Below the pieces are notes generated by a model. It did not search any database and had not been told where the DNA came from. It saw only the letters and a program-made list of their open reading frames with translations. From assembly GCA_903896925.1 (NCBI GenBank), contig CAITZM010000184.1:1-64000 (forward strand): a stretch of 64,000 nucleotides of DNA, read 5' to 3'. Position numbers and translations under genes: made by a program. Below are positions 41,167-50,806 of this stretch, in pieces; within the stretch, counting starts at the first letter, position 1, and each line of letters begins with the position of its first letter. This stretch comes from an uncultured Lentisphaerota bacterium (GTDB lineage Bacteria; Verrucomicrobiota; Kiritimatiellia; CAIQIC01).

Positions 41167-42414
41167 ATGAACGCGCACTACCTTTTCCCAATGCTGGGAA
41201 CTTTCGCGGTGTTGCTTTTCCCGTCCATGGAAACGCGCGCCGCGGATGCGCGCACATGGCTGCCGAATTTCGAGGAGGCCGCGGCCAGGGCGAAGACGCT
41301 GAACCGCGACCTGTTCGTTTTTGTCGGCGGCAGCGACTGGTCCGCGGTGTCGCGCGCCTACAAGACGAACGTCATCGCGTCCCCGCAGCTGCCGCCGGCG
41401 CTCGGCGGCGACCTGCTTTGGTTGGAAATCGATCATCCCGAACTGCCGACCGACGCGCAAAAGGAAAGCGCCAGGAAGAACCGTGACTTCAATGTGACCA
41501 TCCACAACTATCCCGGCGTCGTGCTGCTCGATGCCGAGGGGCGCTGCTACCTGAAGCTCGAGGCGCCGCCGGGCGGCGTAACGGAACTCGCCGCCGCGGT
41601 CAAGGCGGCGCGTGCGCTCAAGGCGCGGCGCGATGCCGAGCTGGCGCTCGCCGCGAAGACGGCCGGCGCGGAAAGCGCGCGGCATCTCGGCTCGGCACTG
41701 GATCTGGTGGGGCCGATGGGACAGCAAAACGGCAAGCAGAGTCATCGCAAGCTGCTCGATGAACTCAAGAAGCTTGACCCCAAGGACGCCGTTGGCACGC
41801 AGCGCCGGCTGACGTTCAATCCCGACGCTTTTGCGGAGAAGGAACTCTGGCCGCTGACCGACAAGAAGAAATTCGCCGAGGCGCACAAGCTGGTGGACAA
41901 GGAGCTGTCCGATCCGCGCAACAGTGTCGGGCTGCGGCAGCACCTGCTGGGGCTGAAGTTCTTTGTCTTCCAGCGCGAGGAGCGGCTCGATGACGCGGTG
42001 AGGCAGCTCCAGCAGATCGTCGCGCTTGACCGCACCAGCGACATGGCGCGCGAGGCCACCGCTTACATCGCGAACATCACGCAGCCGGTCACGCTCGCCA
42101 GCAAGGAGTGGAAGCCCGAGCACTTGCGTTTCTTTTTTGCCGAGTGGCGGCTAGATGCGGCGAAACAGGTCACCGGCCCCGGCCAATACGAAATCCAGTT
42201 CAAGCATACCGGCGGCGACAGCATCACCGTGCGCGACGTCGCCGTGATGAACGGCGCGGCGCAGCTCGTCAAGGCCGACCTGCCCAAGCGCGGCGACACC
42301 GTCGCGCTGAAGGTGCCGCCGTTCACCCCCGGCGGGAAGGTCTGGTTGAAAATATCCGCACAGGGCCACGGCTGGTTCGGCAGCCATGGGGAGATTCTGA
42401 TCCGCAAGCTGTGA
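41167..42414 (+). CDS. Secreted thioredoxin-fold protein lacking CxxC
   Basis: 415 residues. Signal peptide MNAHYLFPMLGTFAVLLFPSMETRAA uses cassette G. Residues ~30-145 have a thioredoxin-like arrangement (NRDLFVFVGGSDWSAVSRA, FNVTIHNYPGVVLLDAEG) with SDWS where the active-site CxxC would be, so it is probably not a redox enzyme. A helical, TPR-like middle and a C-terminal beta domain (GQYEIQFKHTGGDSITV, LKVPPFTPGGKVWLKISA) follow. Two bases from the GH20 stop, it is likely co-translated. Function is unknown. Confidence 0.7.
   Translation: MNAHYLFPMLGTFAVLLFPSMETRAADARTWLPNFEEAAARAKTLNRDLFVFVGGSDWSAVSRAYKTNVIASPQLPPALGGDLLWLEIDHPELPTDAQKESARKNRDFNVTIHNYPGVVLLDAEGRCYLKLEAPPGGVTELAAAVKAARALKARRDAELALAAKTAGAESARHLGSALDLVGPMGQQNGKQSHRKLLDELKKLDPKDAVGTQRRLTFNPDAFAEKELWPLTDKKKFAEAHKLVDKELSDPRNSVGLRQHLLGLKFFVFQREERLDDAVRQLQQIVALDRTSDMAREATAYIANITQPVTLASKEWKPEHLRFFFAEWRLDAAKQVTGPGQYEIQFKHTGGDSITVRDVAVMNGAAQLVKADLPKRGDTVALKVPPFTPGGKVWLKISAQGHGWFGSHGEILIRKL
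41183..41233 (+). repeat. Signal-peptide palindrome cassette G
   Basis: TTTTCCCAATGCTGGGAA (41183-41200) and TTTTCCCGTCCATGGAAA (41216-41233). It encodes F-P-M-L-G-T-F-A-V-L-L-F-P-S-M-E-T. Confidence 0.85.
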
Positions 42415-42415
42415 C

Positions 42416-43081
42416 TCACGCGCCGAAGAAGCGGACGACGGCGGCGAAGTCGGCGCAGCGCTGGTCGGGTTGTTCCGCGCCGGTTTCGCCGAGGCCGTAG
42501 GTAACGAAGACGCTGCGCACGCCGGCGCGCCGCGCGGCCTCGAGGTCGGTGTGGTGGTCGCCGATCATCCAGGTTTCTTGTGGCGTCGCGCCGGCGCGGC
42601 GCATCACTTCCAGCAGCGGTTCGGGATCGGGCTTGAGCTGCGCGGTGTCGCCATCGCCGAGGACGCAGCAAAATAGCTCCGCCACGCCGAGGTGCGCGAG
42701 CAGGGTGTGGCAGAAGCCGGAGGACTTGTTGCTGATGAGGGCCAGCCGCCAGCCGACGGCGCGCAGTTTCCGCAGGCCCTCTGCGACGCCGGGGAACAGC
42801 GCCGTCGTGTCGCGCATATGGTGCGCGTAATAGCCGCGGTAGGTGTCCAACGCGGCCGCGAGATCGGTCGGATGGCCTTCCAGCGAGCGCTCAACCAGCT
42901 TGCCGACGCCGTCGCCGACGTAGCGGCGGACGGCGCCCGTGGACAAGGGCGCCAACTGGAAGTCGGCGCGCAACCGGTTGACGGCCGTGGTCAGGTCGCC
43001 GATGGAATCAATCAGCGTCCCGTCGAGGTCGAAAATCAGCAGCCGGTGGCGCGGCGGCGGGGCGGATAGCGAAGCGTTCAC
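42416..43081 (-). CDS. gph: Phosphoglycolate phosphatase-like HAD hydrolase
   Basis: 221 residues. HAD motif I LIFDLDGTLIDS, motif II LALISNK, motif III in LKPDPEPL, motif IV MIGDHHTDLEAARRAG, with a small helical cap; this is the Gph arrangement. It dephosphorylates 2-phosphoglycolate formed during DNA repair, though other small phosphates are possible. It starts six bases after the ssb stop on the same strand, so the two are co-transcribed, and it converges with the + strand block. Confidence 0.85.
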   Translation of the reverse strand: MNASLSAPPPRHRLLIFDLDGTLIDSIGDLTTAVNRLRADFQLAPLSTGAVRRYVGDGVGKLVERSLEGHPTDLAAALDTYRGYYAHHMRDTTALFPGVAEGLRKLRAVGWRLALISNKSSGFCHTLLAHLGVAELFCCVLGDGDTAQLKPDPEPLLEVMRRAGATPQETWMIGDHHTDLEAARRAGVRSVFVTYGLGETGAEQPDQRCADFAAVVRFFGA

Positions 43082-43087
43082 GGCCGT

Positions 43088-43525
43088 TCAAAACGGATCG
43101 GGGCCGGGGCCGCCGTCGTCCATGGGCGGCTGGCTAGGTACGGGCGGGCGGTCGCCGTTGGGCGCGCCGCCGGGCGCCCCGTTGCCGTCGCGGCGCGGGC
43201 TGCTCAGGAACTGGACCCGGTCGGCGCGGACGCGCAGCTTGCTGCGTTTCTCGCCTTCCTTGCTTTCCCACTGGTCGAGCTGCAGGCGGCCCTCGATGAG
43301 GACGGGCGAGCCCTTGTGCAGGTATTGCTGGCACACCTCGGCCTGACGGCCCCACGCGACGACATCCACGTAGGTGACGATCTCCTGCATCTCGCCGGCC
43401 TTGTTCTTGTATTTTTCATTGACGGCCATGCCGATATCCGCGACGACCGCGCCGCCGGGGGTATTGCGGACCTGCGGATCGCGTGTGAGATTGCCGACGA
43501 GAATGACGTAGTTCAGGGATGCCAT
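43088..43525 (-). CDS. ssb: Single-stranded DNA-binding protein
   Basis: 145 residues with a strong AGGAG site. The OB fold is evident (NYVILVGNLTRDPQVRNTPG, TYVDVVAWGRQAEVCQQYLHKGSPVLIEGRL). A Gly/Pro-rich linker leads to an acidic tip ending DDGGPGPDPF, a variant of the usual DDDIPF interaction tip. It coats single-stranded DNA and recruits repair and replication proteins. It lies between the uridine-kinase-like gene (77 bases upstream) and gph on the same strand. Confidence 0.96.
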   Translation of the reverse strand: MASLNYVILVGNLTRDPQVRNTPGGAVVADIGMAVNEKYKNKAGEMQEIVTYVDVVAWGRQAEVCQQYLHKGSPVLIEGRLQLDQWESKEGEKRSKLRVRADRVQFLSSPRRDGNGAPGGAPNGDRPPVPSQPPMDDGGPGPDPF

Positions 43526-43602
43526 GATAACTCCTTTATATTAGTGCCATACCGTGCGGGGCTTATAGCGCAGTTCCCCGGGGGAGGGAAGCGAAAAGCG
43601 CC

Positions 43603-45285
43603 TTAATAGTGGAAGCTGCTCCGGCCGACGAATTCGCGCAGGAGCGAGGTGGCCGGCACGAGCTGGTCGCTGATGCCGAGGAAGCAACCGAGGAACTCCT
43701 GCAGGCGGCGTGCCTCGGCATATTCCGGGTGGGTCGGCTTGACGCCGGCGAGCAGCGGCTCGACGCTGAGCTTGAGCACGGCGAGCTCGTAGTCGAGCGC
43801 GGAGTTGAACGCCGCGTCCACGGCGGACTGGAACGGGAAGATCCACCGGCGCTCGCCGCGCTGGACGTTCGGCCACATCTGGAGCGTCGAGAGCGCGCTG
43901 TGGCCGCGGAAGTTATGGTCGCGCACGAGCCGCCGGACCAGCCGGTTGTCGGTGGTCGAAATCCGCGTGTTGCAGTCCAGGTTGAGCTGGGTCAGGGCGC
44001 TCACGTAGATGCGGAACTTGTGCTCGACCGGGATCGAGGCCGTCAGCCGCGGGTTGAGCGCGTGCGTGCCCTCGATGACGACGAGCTGGCCTTCCTCGAG
44101 CCGCAGGCGCTCGCCACGGAACTCACGCTGGCCGGTCTCGAACTTGAAGTGCGGCGGTTCGATCTCCTCGCCGCGGTCGAGCTTGCCGAGGTTGGCCTGG
44201 AGCAGCGGCAGGTCGATCGCGTCGAGGTGCTCGAAGTCCGGCTTGCCGTCGTCGCCGCGCGGCGTGCGCTCGCGGTCCACGAAATAGTCGTCGGTCGAGA
44301 GCGTGAGCGGCCGCAGTCCGTTGACCTGCAGCTGCACCGTCAGCCGCTTGGCGAAGGTTGTCTTGCCCGAGGAGGACGGCCCGGCGATCAGGACCCAGCG
44401 CGTCTGGTCGCGGCGCTCCGTGATCTGGTCGGCCAGCTTCGCAATCTTCTTCTCGTGCAGCGCCTCGGCGATCTTGATGAAGTCGCGGATGCCGTCGCTG
44501 ACGATCAGCTCGTTCAGCTTGCCCACCGTGTTGACGCCGAGGATGCGGCCCCAGCGCTTGTGTTCCTGGAAAATCTGGAACAGCTGTGGCCGCCGCCGGA
44601 ACGGCGCGACCTGGGCGGGCTTGTGCCGGTCGGGGAACTGGATGACAAAGCCGGGCGGGTAGGGGACCAGCTTGAAGACGCCGAGGGCGCCGGTGTGCTC
44701 GACGACGACGCCGTGCGCCAGGTCGCTGAACCCGTCGCACCAGTTGATGACCACCTTGTTCGGATTGCGGAAGTCGAGCAGGTGGAACTTGTCGGGCTGC
44801 CGCTCCTGCTCGAACTGGGCCAGCGCATCGGTGTAGGCCAGCTTCCGGCGCTCGACCGGCAGGTCGGCCGCGACGAAGGCCCGCATCTGTCGTTCGATCG
44901 CATGGATCTGGCCCGGCTTGATGCCGCTCTGCGCGCCCAGCGAAAAATTGCAAAAATAGCCCGTGGCCAGCGAATGCTCGATTGTAAAGCAGGCCTGCGG
45001 ATAGACGGCGCGCACGGACTTCGCCAGCAGGAAGCAGAGGGAGCGCACGTACATCCGCCAGCCATGCTCTTCGGCGACGGTGAGGAAGCGCACCGTGCTG
45101 TCGGACTCGAGCGGGTACGAGAGCGAGTAGACGTCGTTGTTCACCATCGCGCCGAGCACTTCCAGCCCATCCGCCGCCGCCGGATTGTCCAGCAGGTCGC
45201 CGACGAGGACCGGCGGACGCCGCTCCAGCACGCGGCCATCCTCCAGCGTGATGCGGATGCGCTGACTGGTCTCCGATTTGGGCAT
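43603..45285 (-). CDS. Uridine-kinase-like protein with ThrRS-like N-terminus
   Basis: 560 residues from ATG 45285, preceded by GAGGATA; a TTG at 45306 is less likely. The N-terminal ~60 residues look like a TGS-type ubiquitin fold, followed by a segment resembling the threonyl-tRNA synthetase second additional domain (FTIEHSLATGYFCNF). The C-terminal half is a P-loop kinase: VLIAGPSSSGKTTFAKRL, STDDYFVDRERTPRGDDG, VVIEGTHALNP. This fusion is known as a nucleoside kinase family; uridine or cytidine phosphorylation is assumed from the kinase domain. The role of the tRNA-synthetase-like part is unknown. Confidence 0.85.
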   Translation of the reverse strand: MPKSETSQRIRITLEDGRVLERRPPVLVGDLLDNPAAADGLEVLGAMVNNDVYSLSYPLESDSTVRFLTVAEEHGWRMYVRSLCFLLAKSVRAVYPQACFTIEHSLATGYFCNFSLGAQSGIKPGQIHAIERQMRAFVAADLPVERRKLAYTDALAQFEQERQPDKFHLLDFRNPNKVVINWCDGFSDLAHGVVVEHTGALGVFKLVPYPPGFVIQFPDRHKPAQVAPFRRRPQLFQIFQEHKRWGRILGVNTVGKLNELIVSDGIRDFIKIAEALHEKKIAKLADQITERRDQTRWVLIAGPSSSGKTTFAKRLTVQLQVNGLRPLTLSTDDYFVDRERTPRGDDGKPDFEHLDAIDLPLLQANLGKLDRGEEIEPPHFKFETGQREFRGERLRLEEGQLVVIEGTHALNPRLTASIPVEHKFRIYVSALTQLNLDCNTRISTTDNRLVRRLVRDHNFRGHSALSTLQMWPNVQRGERRWIFPFQSAVDAAFNSALDYELAVLKLSVEPLLAGVKPTHPEYAEARRLQEFLGCFLGISDQLVPATSLLREFVGRSSFHY

Positions 45286-45329
45286 GGTATCCTCGGTGCG
45301 TTGCAAAACCTGTGCGAACTATAGCCACC

Positions 45330-45378
45330 TTTTCCAAGCATTGGAACCTGAAACAGGCCTTTCCCCCAAGGTTTGGGC
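45330..45378 (+). repeat. Palindrome cassette H, non-coding
   Basis: TTTTCCAAGCATTGGAA (45330-45346) and a degenerate second half TTTCCCCCAAGGTTTGGGC (45360-45378). In the register of the signal-peptide copies it reads F-P-S-I-G-T-stop-N-R-P-F-P-Q-G-L-G: the palindromes are kept but the spacer has an in-frame TGA. It sits upstream of the uridine-kinase-like gene on the opposite strand. Confidence 0.75.
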
Positions 45379-45527
45379 GCCAGCGGTGCTTCCGGCTGCC
45401 AGGGGAGCGCAGCAGCAGGCCCTTGATGCCTGCGTTCACTGGGACTGAGGTGTGCGTCGGCCGGTCGTTGATACCTCGGTATCCGGGGTATGCGGCGCGT
45501 GCGCACAGCTGCTGGGCTTGCTTGTGG

Positions 45528-45586
45528 GCGGGAGCTCCTGCTCCCGCTGTCGGGTCGGTTGGGCTCGCGGGGTTGGAAAACCCCGC
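45528..45586. repeat. Two hairpins, stems GCGGGAGC and GCGGGGTT
   Basis: 45528-45547: perfect stem GCGGGAGC, loop TCCT. 45567-45586: perfect stem GCGGGGTT, loop GGAA; the latter and its flanks match 6655-6690. Confidence 0.75.
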
Positions 45587-45668
45587 CTGCAAAAGCGGAT
45601 GCTGTCGGCGTGGTTGCCGGGTAATTAGTCGGGCCGCTGTTGAGCTCGGGCGCGCAGGGGGAATTTCT

Positions 45669-47228
45669 TCACGGCTTCAGGCGCAGCACGCTGTAGGTGG
45701 GCAGTCCGACGGCGCCGTAGCGGTCGAGGATCGACTTGGCCGGCTCCTCATTGGGCTTTTCGGCCTGATACTTGATCACCACGAAGGCGGCGAGGCGCTG
45801 CACCACTGCGGGGTCCTTGAACGTGGTCGCGTCCATCGCGTGGCAGTTCTTGCACCACGTGGCCCAGAAGTCGATGAACACCGGTTTGCCGGCCGCGCGC
45901 GCCGCGGCCAGCTGGCGGGCAAACTCCGCCGCCGGCGTGTTGCCGCCGCCCGCGGGCGGGCGGAACAGGCCGTAGGCCATATAGCCGTAATAGGCGGCCA
46001 GCACGAGGATGAGCACGCCGAACGCCTGCTTCACCTTGTTCATCCAGCCGCCGGGCTTGGGCAGGAAGGCCAGGCCTGCGCCGGCGACCGGCCAGGGCAG
46101 CGCCATGCCGAGGCCCAGGACGAACGGCAGCAACAGGCCAAGCGGCTGGCCTTGTGCGTACATTTTCCCGGCGAGCAGCAGCACGGAAAAAACCACCGGC
46201 GCGACGCACGCGCCCGCGAGCAGCGCGGCGACGATGCCCATCGTGAAGGCCAACCCGAAGGTGCCGCGCCGTTTGGCATCCGGCGCGCCGAGGTTGCCCT
46301 GGAAGCGTGAAAGGTCCACGTGGAACACGTCGAACATCGCCAGCGCCATGACCACGAACACGGCCGCGATGATGGCGTTGAACCACGGCGAAGCGTTGAG
46401 TGCGCCGAACTTCGCGCCGGTCAGCACGACGACGAGTCCGAGCGCGCCGTAGGCGAGCGCCATGCCGAGGCCATAGGTGGCACCGAGCAGGAAGCCGCGG
46501 CGGGGCGAGCCCGACCGCGCCCCCGCGCCGATGATCGCGAGATTGACCGGGATCATCGGCAGCACGCAGGGCGTCAGGTTGAGCAGAAAGCCGCCGAGCA
46601 AAAAGAGCAGCACCAGGCCCCATGAAAAAACTTCCGCGGTCCCGGACTGTCCGGCCGGGCCGCCCGCCCCGTCGAGGAATGCGAGGAATTTTTCCCGGTC
46701 GAGATAGCCCGCCGCCGTCGCGGCCACGGCGAAACGGTCCGCTTCCGCCGTCCAGCCGGTGGCCGGGTCGGCGGGCGCGGCCGCCAACCTGGCGTGGTCG
46801 GCCGCCGGTGGCGCGGTGGTCGGAGCGGGCTGCGCCGCCCAAGCCAGGCTGAACGTTTTTTTCTCAGGGAAGAAGCACATCGAGTCGTTGCAGCCTTGGA
46901 ACTCGACCTGGACCTCGAGCTGCGCGGCAGGCGGCGTCACGCGATAGGTGAGCAGCGTGTCGGCGCCATACACCTCCTTGTCCTCGTCGGTGAACTTGTC
47001 GTGAATTTTTTTCGGTGCGGCCGGTTGGAGTGGCGTGAGCTGCGCCGCGGCGGCGGACATTTTCAGATGCTCCACGTAGATGAAATGCTGCGCGGGGATT
47101 TTGAGCGCCAGTTGCACGACAGGCTGCCCGTCCTGCCGGCTGGCTGTCGCGGTGACCTCGAACGGGCTGGCCCCCAGGGCCAGCGGGGCGGCGAGCAGCA
47201 GGACGCAGCAGATGATCGGTATTTTCAT
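45669..47228 (-). CDS. dsbD: Thiol:disulfide interchange protein DsbD
   Basis: 519 residues from ATG 47228, giving signal peptide MKIPIICCVLLLAAPLALGA; the frame continues upstream without a plausible start. Domain order is standard: an N-terminal periplasmic sandwich with the CNDSMC cysteine pair, a transmembrane CcdA-like domain of about eight helices with LTPCVLP and AGACVAPVV cysteines, and a C-terminal thioredoxin domain with WATWCKNCHAMD. It moves electrons from cytoplasmic thioredoxin to periplasmic disulfide isomerases and cytochrome c maturation. It appears monocistronic. Confidence 0.93.
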   Translation of the reverse strand: MKIPIICCVLLLAAPLALGASPFEVTATASRQDGQPVVQLALKIPAQHFIYVEHLKMSAAAAQLTPLQPAAPKKIHDKFTDEDKEVYGADTLLTYRVTPPAAQLEVQVEFQGCNDSMCFFPEKKTFSLAWAAQPAPTTAPPAADHARLAAAPADPATGWTAEADRFAVAATAAGYLDREKFLAFLDGAGGPAGQSGTAEVFSWGLVLLFLLGGFLLNLTPCVLPMIPVNLAIIGAGARSGSPRRGFLLGATYGLGMALAYGALGLVVVLTGAKFGALNASPWFNAIIAAVFVVMALAMFDVFHVDLSRFQGNLGAPDAKRRGTFGLAFTMGIVAALLAGACVAPVVFSVLLLAGKMYAQGQPLGLLLPFVLGLGMALPWPVAGAGLAFLPKPGGWMNKVKQAFGVLILVLAAYYGYMAYGLFRPPAGGGNTPAAEFARQLAAARAAGKPVFIDFWATWCKNCHAMDATTFKDPAVVQRLAAFVVIKYQAEKPNEEPAKSILDRYGAVGLPTYSVLRLKP

Positions 47229-47562
47229 GCAGCGAGTGTAACCGGAAAGCCGTGACATGCAACCGCAGCGCCGGTCAACGCATGCAGGGAGGGCGGGATG
47301 CGCGCAACAGGCCCGGCCTGCTGGACTACGAAAATGTAATAATATTTTCAGGAAAGAACATATCCGTCGGGAAAGTTCCGTTTCCCACGACTGAGCATAA
47401 GGCGCAGTTCTCTGTATATCAATCGCTTGCGACCGCAGGCTTGTCTCTGGCATAATTGATGCTATTTTCCGGCTCATTGTTCACCGCCTCGAGGGCACCC
47501 TGACGGTGTTGGCCGGGCGGTAGTTGCCTTGAAATTGGTCAACGATAAGGAGCTAGAAAAAC
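47229..47562. other. Divergent promoter region between dsbD and glnN
   Basis: About 330 bases, markedly AT-richer in 47325-47475 than the surroundings. It must contain promoters for dsbD leftwards and glnN rightwards. The one recognisable element is the candidate sigma-54 site at 47448-47462. No gene is seen. Confidence 0.6.
47448..47462 (+). promoter_or_regulatory. Candidate sigma-54 promoter of glnN
   Basis: TGGCATAATTGATGC: GG at 47449-47450 and GC at 47461-47462 are exactly ten bases apart as in the -24/-12 consensus TGGCAC-N5-TTGCT, with five of six -24 bases matching and a weaker -12. It lies about 100 bases before the ATG of a nitrogen-assimilation gene, where NtrC/sigma-54 control is expected. 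Confidence 0.4.
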
Positions 47563-49674
<2,112 letters not shown>

Positions 49675-49695
49675 ACGTCCGCGCACAAGCCTGCA

Positions 49696-49726
49696 GAACC
49701 CCGGCCCCGTGGCCGGGGTTCTTTTT
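49696..49726 (+). terminator. Intrinsic terminator of glnN
   Basis: Perfect 11-bp stem GAACCCCGGCC/GGCCGGGGTTC (49696-49706 and 49711-49721), loop CCGT, then five T residues. Only 22 bases after the glnN stop. Its loop differs from the TCC/TTCC hairpin family. Confidence 0.9.
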
Positions 49727-49995
49727 GCCCTCAGGGCGAGCAGAACCCGGATAGACGGGGATGTGCGTGACGGCGGCCGGGAGCTGCTCCCCCGGCGCGG
49801 GGCGGTTCGCAAGCAGCGCGCGCGTTGTTCAAGCGGCGTCAGGGTGTGTGCCCTGCGACCAGCCCACCAGCGCAGGGCTGGATGGCAGACGGAGCCTGGG
49901 ACGGGCAGGGTGGGAGCTCGCCGTTTTGAAAGCACAGCTCCAGCGGCCGGACGCTCGATGGTCGGGAGCCCCTCCGGCTGATCGCGCGTGGCTGC

Positions 49996-50793
49996 TCAGA
50001 CGGTCGCGCGGATGGCGGGTGTTTCGGCGAGATTCTGCCGGACCAGCTGCCGATACCCATAGGCGCGCAGGAGGGCTTCCACTTCGTCGGCGGTGGACTG
50101 GCCGTTGACGTTGTGGGTCTCGACGATGATCGGGGGATGGAAGCGTTCCAGCGTGGCCCGGGCGCCTTTCAAGGCGGCGACCTCGCTGCCCTCGATGTCC
50201 ATCTTCACAAAATCCAGCCGGGTCAGTCCGAGCCGGCTGGTCTCGGCGTCGAGGGTGGTCACGGGGATCTTCACGACGTGATACTTCTGCGCTTCGCTTT
50301 CCACGTAGTTGGTCTTGCAGAGCGACGAGGTGTAGTTGCCGCCGGCAAAGAATTCCAACACGCCCTCGCGGTCGGAGATGCCCTTGGGTACAAGCTGCAC
50401 CTGCCCCGGCGCGCCGTTGGCGGCGAGGTTCTTCGCGAAGACATCCAGGTTGCCCGTGTCGGGTTCGTAGGCGATTACGAGCCCGCCCGGGCCGACCTTG
50501 GCGGCGAGGTAGAGGGTGGCCGCCCCGATGTTGCCGCCGATATCCATGACCGTGCCGCCGACGGGCAGGCTGACATCCACAAAGTCGGCCACCAGCGCCT
50601 CGGGATCGAAATCCTTGACGCTGCGGACGATGACACCGTCGTTGGTGCGGACGGTGAACAGGCCGTCCTCGACGGCGCAGCCGGCGAGGGCCTGGCCATA
50701 GAGCCGGCGGTAGGCGAAGGCCGCCGCGTGCCGGCGGAAGGCGCCCTCGGGGATGCGTTGGTAGATTTTCCGGCCGAGATCTTTCAGGGACAT
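49996..50793 (-). CDS. FkbM-family SAM-dependent methyltransferase
   Basis: 265 residues with an AGGAG site. Class I methyltransferase motifs: VMDIGGNIGAATLYLA (SAM loop), VIAYEPDTGNLDVF, and the FkbM signature LDFVKMDIEGSEVAALKGA, PPIIVETHN. The family O-methylates sugars or polyketides. It begins 13 bases after the stop of a DUF2723 membrane protein, so the two are an operon; methylation of a surface glycan is a reasonable inference. Confidence 0.88.
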   Translation of the reverse strand: MSLKDLGRKIYQRIPEGAFRRHAAAFAYRRLYGQALAGCAVEDGLFTVRTNDGVIVRSVKDFDPEALVADFVDVSLPVGGTVMDIGGNIGAATLYLAAKVGPGGLVIAYEPDTGNLDVFAKNLAANGAPGQVQLVPKGISDREGVLEFFAGGNYTSSLCKTNYVESEAQKYHVVKIPVTTLDAETSRLGLTRLDFVKMDIEGSEVAALKGARATLERFHPPIIVETHNVNGQSTADEVEALLRAYGYRQLVRQNLAETPAIRATV

Positions 50794-50806
50794 GTCGGCG
50801 GCTCCT

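Larger units (their letters stand above)
45286..45668. other. Repeat-containing intergenic region
   Basis: About 380 bases between two minus-strand genes. It contains palindrome cassette H (45330-45378), a short dyad GATACC-TC-GGTATC near 45467-45483, and two hairpins at 45528-45547 and 45567-45586. I see no gene. Confidence 0.7.

Noticed and set aside
49727..49995. Small gene between glnN and fkbM
   Set aside because: Open frames are short and of biased composition; the region begins after a strong terminator and shows no ribosome site or motif.
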